Shown here one piece after another: positions 45,301-57,501 of a stretch of DNA of 64,000 nt; positions within the stretch are counted from its first letter, which is position 1; each line of letters starts with the position of its first letter. The notes under the pieces were generated by a model that worked only from the letters and a program-made list of their open reading frames with translations, had not been told where the DNA came from and did no database searches. Source of the stretch: Ziziphus jujuba (Eukaryota > Streptophyta > Magnoliopsida > Rosales > Rhamnaceae). The position numbers and the translations under genes are program-made. The DNA is taken from contig NC_083388.1 in NCBI RefSeq assembly GCF_031755915.1, positions 18,874,001 to 18,938,000 of the forward strand, written 5' to 3'.

Positions 45301-45951
45301 CATATTGAAGGATGAATTTCAACGCCAAATTTTATATCATATGAGTCCTCTTGAGGTTAGCAATATAATTAATATTGTTAATTTATTTTCTTTTAAAACC
45401 CCTTTAATCAAGCTTGAGAAATTTGTACTTTTTTCCTTCGTTTTTTTTTCTTCAATTTGTGCCCTTGTGATATAAAGGATCTCAAATACCCTACAATTCT
45501 AACCTATGGATATCCGCAAAGGTTCAATTAACCATATATATCAGCCTGCCATGTTAATCGTAACATAGGGGACAAAAAAAAAAAAAAAAAAAACTAATCA
45601 AACTTTAAAAAAGTTCAATAACCATTAATAGCATCATAATAATATTTTAAGTAAATAGTTTATGTGTCAATTCAGGACTCCATATTAGCTTCAACGCTGC
45701 TAAGGCCAGGACCCATAAGGCCATTAAGCGGTCGAATCGATGGAGGAGATTTGGATGCCGAAGGTGTACCAAGAGTCTACATCAGGACAATGCATGACAG
45801 AGTTTTGAAGGCAGAGCAACAAGAAGCTATGGTAAAGAAGTGGCCACCATCCCAGGTGTTTGTTTTGAACAGCGATCATAGTCCATTTTTCTCGACTCCT
45901 TTTGACCTCTTTAGCTTATTAGTTAAGGCAGCAGAGTCCATCAAAGTCTGA
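42332..45951 (+). CDS. MES17: MES17-like methylesterase (alpha/beta hydrolase)
   Basis: SABP2/MES-family serine esterase. MES17 hydrolyses methyl-IAA to auxin in Arabidopsis, and this protein matches the remembered MES17 pattern better than SABP2. The exons are 42332-42562, 42703-42843, 45221-45355 and 45676-45951, all GT/AG and phase 0, giving 260 residues (as in SABP2). Key sites are the oxyanion loop FVLVHGASHGAWCWYK, the nucleophile elbow VGHSAGG (Ser84), GRPDLSEYGDV, PPTSVIL, RVYIRTMHDRV (Asp210) and NSDHSPFFSTPF (His237), so the triad is complete. No transit peptide is seen, so it is probably cytosolic. Intron 2 is unusually long (2.4 kb) and holds a tandem repeat. The substrate is inferred, since related esterases also act on methyl jasmonate or methyl salicylate. 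Confidence 0.93.
44301..44565. repeat. Two-copy tandem repeat in MES17 intron 2, 132-bp unit, with palindrome
   Basis: The unit starting TTATTCTAATGATG occurs at 44301 and again at 44433, with a few differences. Each copy ends with the perfect 10-bp inverted repeat GTCAGCTTAA-TAAGC-TTAAGCTGAC, which could form a hairpin in DNA or pre-mRNA. Confidence 0.9.
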
Positions 45952-46096
45952 TTAAGATTTGGCGTACTTACCGGTATATATCATATATATATATATATAT
46001 ATAAAGAAAAATTAGAATATCTTGATTTTATAAAATAAGAATACTTATTTCTATATATTCTAACTTTATTAAAATCAATATATTCTAATTTGAAAA

Positions 46097-46149
<53 letters not shown>

Positions 46150-47636
46150 TTTATTTTGCTTAGTCCAATATGATAATAAAGATCGCTTCCATATTCAGAA
46201 GATGTGATGTAGCTATGATTTTTCTCTTGTATTGTTCAATTTATTAAGCTTGCCATGTTTAAAACTTGTTTTGGACCAAAAATGAGCTTCACCAGCTGTT
46301 CAACAAGTCTATTGGTTTGGAGAGATGCAGATAATAATGAACTTTTTAGGAAAATAGGGACAATTTTTATGTCGGTATGAAACGATTACATTTATCTTTA
46401 ATGGGTTTGGTGGGATGGGGACAAATGGACAAACTATACATTGAATCGAGAGAGTATGTGGTATTTATATTTTTAGTCTATTATTTCCCTCCGTTGCACA
46501 CGTACTAGCCAGAGCCAATAATTAGGACAAATAATGTTAATGACTTTTGGAAGGGGAAAGTTAAATTTTAGGGTGAGAGAAAAGAATGATGAATAGTGTA
46601 TAACATATATCCTCTAGAAGATTACGTTATAGTCATACACAGCCCCCTCAGTACCTTATTTTAATTGAAAAATTGATTAAGCTGCTGATCCCACAAATGA
46701 GACATTTTCTTGTTCCTCTTACAATCAATCTCCGACATAATATTCCAAAATTAGCACTCTCAGTTTTTCCGCTAAAATTACAAGGTCTTTATATTTTATC
46801 CGTGGTTTTATATATCCAATGCTAGTACGTACATATATTCTCAGCATTTACTGAAAGTAATTTGATTTTAGTGTTGTTCCTGTTAACTCTTAGTCCATGC
46901 ATTTGATTAAGATCATAAAATCTTAAAATAACTTGATTAAGCTAGCCCAACTCGTTTATGAAAAGTTAAAGTTTAATTTGGCTTAACTCGTTACAACATA
47001 ATAATTTAAAATTTTGAATATTTGTTTTTTTAAAATGACTTTTTTAATTTAGTTATTAATAAATTTCATTTATTCTATTAATTTTATTAAAAGATTAATT
47101 TATTTTTAAAAAAATATAAATTTAAAATATTAAAAATATTGGTTATGGATTATAAATCTTCAATGTGATTAAATTCATAGTATAAGTTTTATAATATGGA
47201 TAAATAGAAATAACAAATTTGAGCTATTAAAATTGTTTTTATTGGATAAAAATTCCAACTTTATTTTTTTTCTTTCTAATTTTAGGTTCAAAAATATTTA
47301 ATTATGATTGTGAGCATTTTAATTTAAATAAAAAAGGAATAGAAAAAATTTTTGAAATAAAAAATCATAAATATAAAATGAAAAAATAACAAATGTATTT
47401 TTCAATTTTTTTTTTAAAAAATAATTTTTTTTTGAAAAATAATTATGACATCAGCATTTGGTGTTGGAAATTAGACAAATTTATAACGATTTTTAAGCAT
47501 TTTAAAAGGTTAATTTACACAAATCAAAAATTTAATATTAAAAATCGAGAAACTTCAAGATAACAAAATGCTATTTACTCTATTGTTTATAATCATCAAA
47601 TATGAGTTACGGATCATCATAGACAAAGTTTAGACT
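45952..47636. other. 3' flank of the intact MES17 gene and junction
   Basis: It holds (TA)n tracts at 45980-46000 and 46104-46150, then 0.7 kb similar to the flank of the second gene (52560-53305). After 46930 it is very AT-rich with no gene seen. Confidence 0.6.
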
Positions 47637-48650
47637 TTAGTAAAGCAATGGGCTTGCTGGCTATTTGCTAATCAATTGGTCCCATTGTTTCTTAGCTAGC
47701 TAGCATGGATTTATACCTAATTCAAATTGGTTTAAGCTTAAAATTGATGGATGTAGAAAGGTAATCAGGGGTCTCCGACTGATGGTGGAGTAGTTTTCAA
47801 CAACATTGAAGAGATTAATTCATTCAAAACTTCAATACTGCCGATAAGGTGATTGGTGATGAAATTCGGGTTTTGTTTCCTGGTTTCAGGCATACTTACG
47901 ATATAGGAATGAGACATGCATACAGATACCTTTGTGGTTATATCTAAGAATCTGGTTTAGATATCAAAATCATATACTGGCATTGGCATCGTTATACCTG
48001 CCTACAGAGAGTTGAAGACAGCAATTGTGTGATAAAAGGACTGCTGACCAATCTAAATTATTTGGACAAAGATTTGGCTGTTTTTTTGGTTATAATTGAT
48101 TTGGGGTTTACTTTGATATAGTTTTTGAAAATTAACCCCTATCATTAGCCTTTTAGACAATGGATTCTAGCTGCGGGTCCAAAGGGAGTCATTCCATTGT
48201 TTGTGGGCTTTTTGGCGATTACCACTACATGAAAACCATTAAGTTGGGGATAACTGCATTTCAATTTTTTTTTTTTTTTTTTTTTTTTTGCCACATGCAT
48301 TTTGCCCATTTTAAATTTTAATTTATTACAATTTTTTTGCGCTTTGCCCTCACACTATAAAACCTCATTACATTGTCGTAAACTATTATTTTCATGTCAG
48401 TTAAATCTTATCATTAATTTTGCATATGAATTTGATGAAATTAAACCTATACAACCCATATAACTTTGTTTAAAATTTTTTATTTTATTTTTTTATTAAT
48501 TAATTTTGCCAAATTTATTAGATCATCATATGACTAAACTAACATGAAAATAATTGTTAAAAGGATGTTGCGAGGGGTTTTGTAGTTTAAGGTGCAAAGA
48601 TTGAGAAGGTTAAATTTAATTACCCAAAATTAATGTTTTATATATTTACA
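47637..48650 (+). pseudogene. RNase H-like retroelement remnant, copy 2
   Basis: Counterpart of 37918-38990. It reads NWFKLKIDGCRKVIRGL and then degenerates. It carries a 28-nt T run at about 48266-48290 that is absent from copy 1. No intact frame remains. Confidence 0.6.
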
Positions 48651-48733
48651 TAATAGAGCCAAAACTTTAGACCCAACTAATTAACAATAATCAAGTTACA
48701 AAATTAACTATCCAGTGAAAGAAGAAGAAGAAA

Positions 48734-48772
<39 letters not shown>

Positions 48773-50187
48773 TATGATTAGACGAAACTAGCTGTATAAA
48801 GATTAAAAATTTTCCTAAACTTTGGTTTAGATTTTTATAAGATATGTACCTTTTTTTTTTTTTTTTTTAATCTTTCTTCTTTCTTTTGAATTGCAGGAGT
48901 TAAATAAACATCTTATATGGAAACCTAGTGGATGTTATGATTTAAGAATGGTGAATGAGAACATTTTTCTCTCTAGCTATTTGCTGGAAGGGATGAGTTG
49001 TTCGTTTTTCCTAATTATTATTATTTTTAATCGTATGCATATATGTGTTATTACCAAAATCTATCTACTAATATATATTTTATAATTTTTTTTTCATCCT
49101 TTAAAATATATGTAAATGGATCAAAATTTTTGATCTTTTCTTCAACACTTAGAAATATATATTCCATTCTTAATTTGAATTTAATTATCTTCTTAATGTT
49201 TTTATTATATCATCTATTATATTGACAATGAGGCAATTGAGATTGAAAAATAATAAACACGGTCAGGATAGAAAAAGTAAGCATATATGATAGAAAAAAT
49301 AAGCATATATGATCCTAATTCTTTTATTCTTTTTTTATTTCCCCATTCTTGTTGACCATTAATACTATCACATATTATTTAAAAACATAATAAAAAAATT
49401 TTAAAATATAATTTTTAAGATGACATAAAAATTCTATTATTGATTGAATAGGAACCGAATGGGTATAGAAAAATGAGAATAAAAAATTTCCATCCTATAA
49501 ATTTTTTTCATTGAAATTTATGCATTTATTAATATTTTTAACAAATGTAACATCATATTAATATTAATAATAGATAGGAATGAAAGATAGAAACATTGTA
49601 TAGGCATCGTGTGCATAAATTCTATCTTATCACTTCTTTTCTTGTTGGAGATTACAATCTTTTCGGTTAGATGGTGAGGCGGTGCAGGTCATAATTTCTC
49701 CATATACAGTTTTTAGTACATCATCTAGCTACTTTTGCTCGCAGATAATGCTGTGCTATGATTGGCTTCCATATCCTTTACTTTGCAGACGTAGATAAGG
49801 CGAGGTCGTACTGGTTCTGGGGCCACAACATTAATCACCAGGGACAGCTTTTCTGACAGGAGTTTAATACATTGATTCCTCAGCAGGTAAGCTTGTTCTT
49901 CTGCGAGATTTCCATGTGTTCCAATAATTAATTATGCATTAAACTGCAAAACGATCGAACAACTAATTAAATACCTAAAAAAGCGAACAAACAATCTTGG
50001 CTGGCATGGGACAGTTTCACATGGCAAAATTTTCCTTTAAACAGGCAGTGCTAGAAGTTGACAGACAAGTACTTGGACGGAGGAAATTATTGAAAAAGTA
50101 GCGAACCCATCACTGGGATAGGAAGGATAATTAAGCCAAGCTCCACTTGAAGTTTAAAGCTCACTGAAGAAAATTGGGTAAAAATAA
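48651..50187. other. Upstream region of the second MES17-like gene
   Basis: AT-rich with a (TA)n tract near 48741-48776. Only the last 250 bp (about 49920-50187) clearly match the upstream region of the first gene. The stretch at 49650-49900 has no match there and no reading frame. Confidence 0.5.
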
Positions 50188-51771
50188 ATGGCTGAAACTC
50201 AACGACAGAAGCACTTTGTTCTAGTCCATGGAGCAAGCCATGGAGCCTGGTGTTGGTACAAGATTCGGAGTATGTTGGAAACCAGTAGTTACAAGGTCAC
50301 ATGCTTAGACCTCAAAGGTGCCGGAATCAATCAATCCGATCCCGATACCGTTCTCACTTTGGAAGAGTATAGTCACCCTCTCATCAACTTCATGTCCAAC
50401 TTGCCAGACAAGGAAAAGGTCTCCTCATAATTATTACCTACTTACAAAGAGCAATTTTTACATATACGCTTTTGATGAAAATTTATTAATATACGTTTAT
50501 AATCTAGCGATTGAGTACCATATATTATGGATGAGAATTGGAAAATTTATTATTTGCACGTAATAATGGTGGGACACAGTGCAGGAGGTATCAACCTTAC
50601 AGATGCCATATACAGATTTGGCAAGAAAATAGAAATGGCCATCTTTGTTGCAGCACCTATGTTGAAACATGGCTTCGCTACCGATCAAGATATCAAAGAC
50701 GTACGTATTAATTCACAGACTTTTTCTTCATTATTGTTTGCATTTTTTTTATTTTTTTTTTAAATTTCTTCTTCCAAATTTTTATTTTAATGTGTGGTTG
50801 AGGAAATGTGCGTCCACTTGCCCAGTGACTAGCTAGTACTAAAAGTCTTCCTTTTCAAATCAAAAACGCAAACTTGCCGATGCTGTACTCTATAGGTTGA
50901 TAACTTTGTGTGTATTTTTAGCACTCTTTTTTTTTTAAATAATAATAACAAAAAATATTAAAAGGCATAACAGAAGTTAGAAGACCACAAAAGTTAAAAA
51001 CCAGAGAAGATGTTGGTCACTTTTCTTGTCAATTGGATGGTTCAAATGGAACTTTATGCTGATTCTGTCATGATCAGATATGTTTCATATTTGACTGCTT
51101 GACCTTGAAAAATGGATTCTCTCTCGCTGTCATTTCAGATGCCAATTCCTAGTTTATTTTGGCATCTCATCATATAATCTTATATATTTTGGCTTCAAAA
51201 CATGAATATCAAATTAAATACAAATATCGATGATTTCCAACATTGTTATTTATTTCAGAGAAGCAAAACTCTAGCGCATGTATGCTAATTAATTAACCAA
51301 GTTATTATAATGATGCTCTCTTATGGTCTTCTTCTACCTGTGAATCAACTTATTATGTAATTGACTACTTTATTTTCTCGATCGAAATCAGCTCCGTAAA
51401 GATTTAAGTTAGCTAACTAAGCATACAAATCTTTAGTGTAGAGTGACAAATTAGGTTATGCATGTTCTACAAATCTAATTGACAGTACATAAAATTGTTA
51501 TATGTAGGAGTACACCCTGTTTTCACAACTTGGCAAGGTAAATTGGTAAAAAGGAATTCAAAATTTTTACTTTTTTTAAATATGACATATATATATATAT
51601 ATATATATATGGAAATTCTATGGTGAGGACGGTCCGTATGAGGACCGTAGTATTAGTGACGGTTTTTCATAGTATTAACGACGATTTTTTAGAAAATCGT
51701 CACCAATACTACGAAGAACCGTCACAAATACTGTGGTCCGCATGAGAACTATCCGCACCATAGATGGACTG

Positions 51772-51808
<37 letters not shown>

Positions 51809-52520
51809 CATATAGAATGCTATATATATGGATTAAGATCTGATGAAGCTCCAACCAGCGTCATATTGAAGGAGAAATTTCAGCGCCAAATTTTATATCA
51901 TATGAGCCCTCTTGAGGTCAGCAATATAATTAATATTCTTAAATTTATTAAGCCAAATCTTATATCACATGAGCCCCGTCAGCAATACGATTAATATTCT
52001 TAAATTTATTTTCTTTTAAAACTTGTAATTAATGAAGCCTGAGAAATTTTTTCGTTTTTCCTTGTACGATACAAAAGGATCACATAACTTACACTACTAA
52101 GGCCCTTTAATTCCATGCAAAGGTTCAATTAACCAATGTTAATAGTCACATAGGAAAAAAAATAAAAAATTAAAATTAAAATTAATCAAAACTTTAAAAC
52201 AGTTCAATTAACCACTGGTAGTTTCTGTGCGAATTCAGGACTCCATATTAGCTTCAATGCTGCTTAGACCAGGACCCATAAGGGCATTAAGCGGTCGAAT
52301 TGATGGAAAAGACGAAGATGCAGAAAGTGTACCGAGAGTCTACATCAAGACAATGCATGACAGACTTCTGAAGCCAGAGAAACAAGAAGCTATGATAAAG
52401 AAATGGCCACCATCCCAAGTGTTTGTTTTAAACAGCGAACATAGCCCATTTTTCTTAACCCCTTTTGACCTCTTTAGCTTCTTAGTTAAAGCAGCAGACT
52501 CCATCAAAGCCCGATTATAA
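50188..52520 (+). pseudogene. MES17-like methylesterase, probable pseudogene
   Basis: Exons 1 (50188-50418), 2 (50560-50700), part of 3 (about 51832-51916) and 4 (52239-52520) match the intact gene closely. VHGASHGAWCWYK, VGHSAGG, TMHDRLL and NSEHSPFF are kept, so every triad residue is still encoded. Two faults make a normal product unlikely. The acceptor before exon 2 reads TTTGCAC where the sister has TTTGCAG; the next AGs downstream cut off the catalytic Ser and shift the frame, and reading on into the intron gives a stop three codons later. About 50 bp at the start of exon 3 (GRPDLSEYGDVNKF in the sister) is replaced by (TA)n next to a MITE. An in-frame AG at 50534-50535 would add eight residues without a stop and could rescue exon 2 only. 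Confidence 0.82.
51618..51763. mobile_element. 146-bp palindromic MITE
   Basis: A near-complete fold-back runs from CTATGGTGAGGACGGTCC to its inverted partner ending CCGCACCATAG. Paired blocks include ACCGTAGTATT, GTGACGGTT and the centre GACGATTTT-TTA-GAAAATCGTC. It has no coding capacity. It lies in intron 2 beside the truncated exon 3 and is flanked on both sides by (TA)n. The superfamily is not assigned because the target duplication is hidden in AT repeats. Confidence 0.85.
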
Positions 52521-53417
52521 GAGTAGGGGTATTCACCAGTATATCATTTTTTATTTTCATGCTTAGCCCAAGCTATGATTTTCCTCTTGTTTTGCTGAAT
52601 TTGATAAGCTTGCCATGCTTAACACTTGTTTTGCACGAAAAATGAGCTTTACCAGCTGTACAACAAATCTATTGGCTGGAGATGTGCAGATAATAATGAA
52701 CTTTCCAGGAAAACAGGGACAATTTCTATGTTAGTGTAATATAATTTCATTTGTCTTTTGGGATGGGGACAAATAAACAACCATATTTATAATAAAATGC
52801 CAAAGCAATGAGCTAGCTAGTTTATTTTCCAAAACTGAATCGAGATAGTATTTATTATTTATTTTTAACCCATTATTTCCCTCAGTTATTATATCCCTAC
52901 TAGAGCTAACATAATTACGACCAATAATACTAATGGTTTACTGTACGAAGAAGTTAAAATGATGAATATATAATAATTTATAACATAATATTCCTAGAAG
53001 ATTACGCGCCATGCACAGCCCCCTTGGCACCTTATTTTAATGGACAAATGGATTATATTAATTAAGCTGCTGATCCCACAAATGAAACATTTTCTTCTTT
53101 CTTCTTCTTATAATCAATATCCAACATAATATTCCAAAAATACTACTCTCAATTTGCCCGCTAAAATACATTGTCCTTGTTATCCTTGGTTTCATATCCT
53201 TGGTTTTATATATCCAATGCTGATACATACATATATTCTCAGCATATACTGAAAATAACTTGATTTTAGTGTTGTTTTTGTTAACTCCTAGTCCATGCCT
53301 TTGATTCTTTTTTCTCTTCCAATAAATTAGCTCGTCATTAAGCCTATAAAACGCTTAAACCCAGAAATTCTCCTAATTAATCTAAGCAAACAAAGTCTCT
53401 GAAGCGGTTTCTTCAAG

Positions 53418-54664
53418 ATGGTTGGTGGCAGAACGTTTTGGTTTGCTTGGTTCTCTTGGGCAATTCTTCTTCTACTTCACTCTGCCAAAGTAGAAGCTGA
53501 AAGTATAATATTTAATCACTGTTTGTTTCAAAATCTTTAATACAATATAAGTATGTATAAGGTAAAGAAAACTGATTGTGATTACTGATCTGTATTGGTT
53601 CCCAGACAAAACAGACCCCACAGACAATGTGAATCTAGGCCCAACTCAGATGTGGAGAAGTACCTACTACTGCTTCAAAAAGGTAATTATAACATTTATG
53701 AACACTGAAAAAATTTGTAACATATATATATATATATGGTTAAATTAAGTTAAAATTATTGGTGGAATTAATTGTTTGAATAATAATGTAGCCACTCCAA
53801 AAGTGCACAACAGAGAATCAATTACTGACAATCCATGGAATTCTGGATGTCTCTAAAGATGAAGTAGCTGCTTACTGCGAAGAAGGAGGCTGCGCAGATC
53901 AAACCAGGAAGATGCTCAAGTGTTTGCATATGGTGAATAGACACCTCTGGTTCACTAACAACATCACCGTCCGACACATCAATGATACCATTAATCGTGG
54001 CTGCGAAACAAGAGAAGGTCATATTATTGTCTTATATATAATTTTTCTCAAATGAAGGAATCCTCGATGAATTTCCGTCCGAGACAATATGTATTCTCTT
54101 CAAGATATGTGTATAAATAAAATATATGCATATTCTGAATAGGATAGGTGTTGTCTCGACCAAAAATCGTTTAGAATTTCCAAACTAGAAAATTGCTAGT
54201 CTTATATGTATAAATATAGTTCAGTTCAGACTAAGATATCCTCAACTTTAATTTACTAAAACTGTTAGATTATATATTACATCAAATACATATAATCCAA
54301 TTGTTCTAAATTTAGCCATTTATTCTCAACTTTTTAAATTGAGAATATCCTAACATGAATGCAATTCTATATATATCTAAGTCCCGCTCAGATGAGATAC
54401 TCTTTTGAATCCCGATAAAATAAAGAACCTAGTTTGATTTTTTATTGTTATTATTATTATTTTCCTTATAATGTATTTTTTTGGTGTTCAGTTTTCTGCT
54501 ATTATGACAGTGTTTTGATTAACTCGATTGATGTTGGAAATGCAGCATTTACCACCAAGGGCGAACATGTAAGAGGCAGTGCGACAAAAGTTGGCCGGGA
54601 GATGTACATGTCGTTTATAACATCTTTAACAACACTGGCATTAATAGCCATGTTTAACAAGTGA
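53418..54664 (+). CDS. Secreted cysteine-rich protein, DUF7731-like
   Basis: Four exons (53418-53502, 53606-53682, 53792-54017, 54546-54664) with GT/AG ends and consistent phases give 168 residues. An N-terminal signal peptide (WFAWFSWAILLLLHSAKVEA) precedes a domain with six cysteines: STYYCFKKPLQKC, AYCEEGGCADQ, MLKCLHMV and RGCETRE. The C-terminus ends in a hydrophobic stretch (SFITSLTTLALIAMF), which could be a GPI-attachment signal or a membrane span. NNIT and NDT are potential N-glycosylation sites. The C...C/YC..GGC/L.C...LWFTNN.TV..I..TI..GC layout matches plant proteins I remember as DUF7731. Function is unknown. It lies just past the end of the segmental duplication. Confidence 0.82.
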
Positions 54665-55074
54665 GAGAAAACGTTCTCTTAATAAGAAAATTGGAGATAT
54701 CTAAGGAAAAAAAAAAAAAAATGTGTTCCACTTAAGGATGATACAAGACAACAATAAATGGAGGATTTCTCCAGAAATAATCTTTGCTCCCAGGGGGGAC
54801 TTTTATCAGTTTGTCTTTGTTTCTTGTATATTTTAAATATATGTTGTGTAAGATTGTTGCCTAGCAGTTATACCTAATAATTTAATTTGTTTTCCCGAGG
54901 AAAAATATACTTCATTTTCTCTGCTATTTTGTATAATTCAATGTTGCAAAAAAACTTGTATAAGACAGGTTCACCAAAAAAGGTACATCTGTGTGCCCAA
55001 TGTGTACAATCGTTTTCAAATGACGTAAATTTCTTTCTACTTTAATTTTATTTTATTTCTTTTCTAAGAAATCA

Positions 55075-56765
55075 CGTTACTTTAACCAAGATTTAAAAAA
55101 TCAAAAATATCTTTGATATTTTTTTGATATATCCATTTTTTGGTGGGATGGAAACGAAGCTTAAGTTCTAAATGAAAATAAATAAAATTGTCATAATATC
55201 AGTTGAAATTTTTGAAATTTCTTTATAATTTTTATAGAAATTTCAATCATAATATCCACATCAAATTCTTAACAATTTAGTTAAAAAAATCTATAATTTC
55301 TACAGAAATTTTTGAAATTTCCATGAAATTTCCACCGAAATGTCGAAAATAACCATGAGATTATTTAAATTTTTTTGAATTTTTTGAAAAAAATTCATAA
55401 GTATTATTGATATTTAATAAAAAAATTATCAAATTAATTTCATTGATAGTTTTTTTTTTTTTACCTTTTAATTGCCTTTTAAATATTTAGTAATATAAGA
55501 AAAATAGAATGAATTGAATTGAATAACATTAATAAATTTTATCAATGTGTATTATATTTTTTAACTTCGCAAATCTTATTGTCGGAAATATCTTTTTTAC
55601 AAATATGAATAAATAGATGATGAAACATATACATGTGAAATAATAATGTTTATTTGAAAAATAAAAAATATTCTTGACAATTCATAAGTTTTTTTTGTTT
55701 TTTTTATATTTTTGAAAAAGATAATCTAGCAGTGGTGATTAATTTTAGAGGCTTATGAGAGCCGATTAAAATTACTAGTGCTTTAGTTTTATCTGGTGGT
55801 ACATATTCACAATTTGAGATTCTTAGTAGTCACTCTAACTCAAGTGGTGATAAATATAACTTCAATAAATTATTTGAATTAAAAGTTAGAAAATGTGATG
55901 ACCAAAGGAAATTACCAAGTCGAAAAGTTGGATTAAGCGCATTTACTGGTGAACATGTATTACACACATGTAACACAAGATGAAGATTATGGGAGTAAAG
56001 ATGCAGGTCAAGAAATCGATGCTCTTGGAAAAGACTATATACATTAAGATAAATCTATAATAGAGATGTCAAATCAAGAAGATAATACAATTTCTATGAA
56101 TTTTGAATCAATGAGAGTTAGAAGTCATTTTCACAACACTTATTCAATGGGTATTTATGGAATATCATCAAATAGCAATTTATGGATACCATCTCAAACT
56201 CAACGATTAGAAAATAGTAGTTATGCAAATAGTCAACCAATAATACAATATCTATATAATTGACATATTAATAATTATATGCAACATTATCAGAGAGATA
56301 TATTTTTTCATAACTCCTCACATTTCACATCTCAAAATCAAAATAAGAAAAACACTGATGATTTTCAACCATCCAAAAGTTTTATATGGTACTAAGATGA
56401 TATTTACAAAATACAATGTAATTATAATTATATTTTTATATATTTTAGTTAATAAAATATTTTATCAAATATGTATTTTTGATATATTTTTATTATTAAT
56501 AATTTATATATAATAATTAATGTTTATTATAAATTAATTTACTAAAAAAGTATAATATTTATTTAATATTTTAACAAATTTTATAATCAATTAAGATTAA
56601 ATAAATTAATTCTAAAATTTTAATAAAAATTTATATTTTTTAAAATAAATTTTTATTATTTTTTATAATTTTTTTATTGATATTTTTCAATATTTTCATA
56701 AAAATTTTCATATAAACTCAGATATTTCCGTCGATTCCATTTTTTGAATCTTAACTTTAACAAAC
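55075..56765. mobile_element. Degenerate inverted-repeat element
   Basis: The left end TTTAACCAAGATTTAAAAAA (55081) and the reverse complement of the right end (TTAAAGTTAAGATTCAAAAA, ending 56760) form imperfect terminal inverted repeats. GAAATTTC-rich blocks lie next to both ends. The interior (about 55730-56400, plus strand) reads as a decayed coding stretch (SNQEDNTISMNFES, SQTQRLENSSYANS) with stops. The family is not identified. Confidence 0.45.
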
Positions 56766-57501
56766 AACTAATCATAATCCACTTAGCTAAAGTCCAGTCA
56801 AAAGCTTTATACACCTTGTTAATACACCATAATTATTTAACCAAGGCCTCCAACATACGTTCGAGATCGTTTTAAAAATATAGGGTCACCCATGAAACAA
56901 AACTAAGGCAGAATTTTTTTATTAATAATAATTTAAAAGAAAAGAAAAGAAAAAAAAAAAAAAAAAGGGAAAACAAAAGAGGTACGACTCTATCGTCAGC
57001 ATTACCTTCAAATAAGTTGAGAAGAATGAGGAAAAAAACTAGAACTTAAAACTGAAAGTAATCAACTTTCATACGGTTTTAATAAATTGAATTCGGCTTT
57101 AATTATTATCTGCGCTATTTGAGTCACAAAATCCATCTTCTATACATGCCAAGGACAAACTAGCGTCTTGGTAATTCACAATATTTGTCTTTTCAGGACA
57201 AAAACTATGGGGTAGGAATAGGGTAAAAAAAAGCCTGTTGCCATCCTCGTAATTTTCATAAAGCATGTAATGGGAACAAAAATAAAAGCAATAGGTCCAC
57301 ATAATGGCCGATATATTTAAGGCAGAAGCATTACATGGGATTCAACAAGAGAGAGAACTCTCACCTCCATTTCCAAACTCACACAACAAAACTTGTAAGT
57401 CCTAATTAAAAACCTCTCTTTGATTAGTCGGTAGTAAAGACAAGTAGAGGTCCATACAGTAAAGCCATGAACATCCAACTAGAAGAAGGGATGAGACTGG
57501 A

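Larger units (their letters stand above)
37911..46930. repeat. Segmental tandem duplication, copy 1
   Basis: The order is RNase H-like remnant, MES17-like gene, then a conserved 3' flank (46190-46930, with AAGCTTGCCATG and CAGATAATAATGAACTTT). The same order appears in copy 2 at 47637-53305. Copy 1 is longer because it also carries unmatched DNA (39045-40860), an inverted-repeat element (40861-42016) and a longer intron 2. Confidence 0.85.
47637..53305. repeat. Segmental tandem duplication, copy 2
   Basis: It matches copy 1 in order and sequence: RNase H-like remnant (47637-48650), gene upstream region (AACAATCTTGG and TTGAAGTTTAAAGCTC), MES17-like pseudogene, and 3' flank ending near CTTGATTTTAGTGTTG. 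The coding exons are much closer to each other than the intergenic parts. Confidence 0.85.

Noticed and set aside
46104..46150. Long (TA)n tracts, here and in at least a dozen other places, as origins or CRISPR-like repeats
   Set aside because: They are ordinary plant microsatellites, with no spacer/repeat structure.
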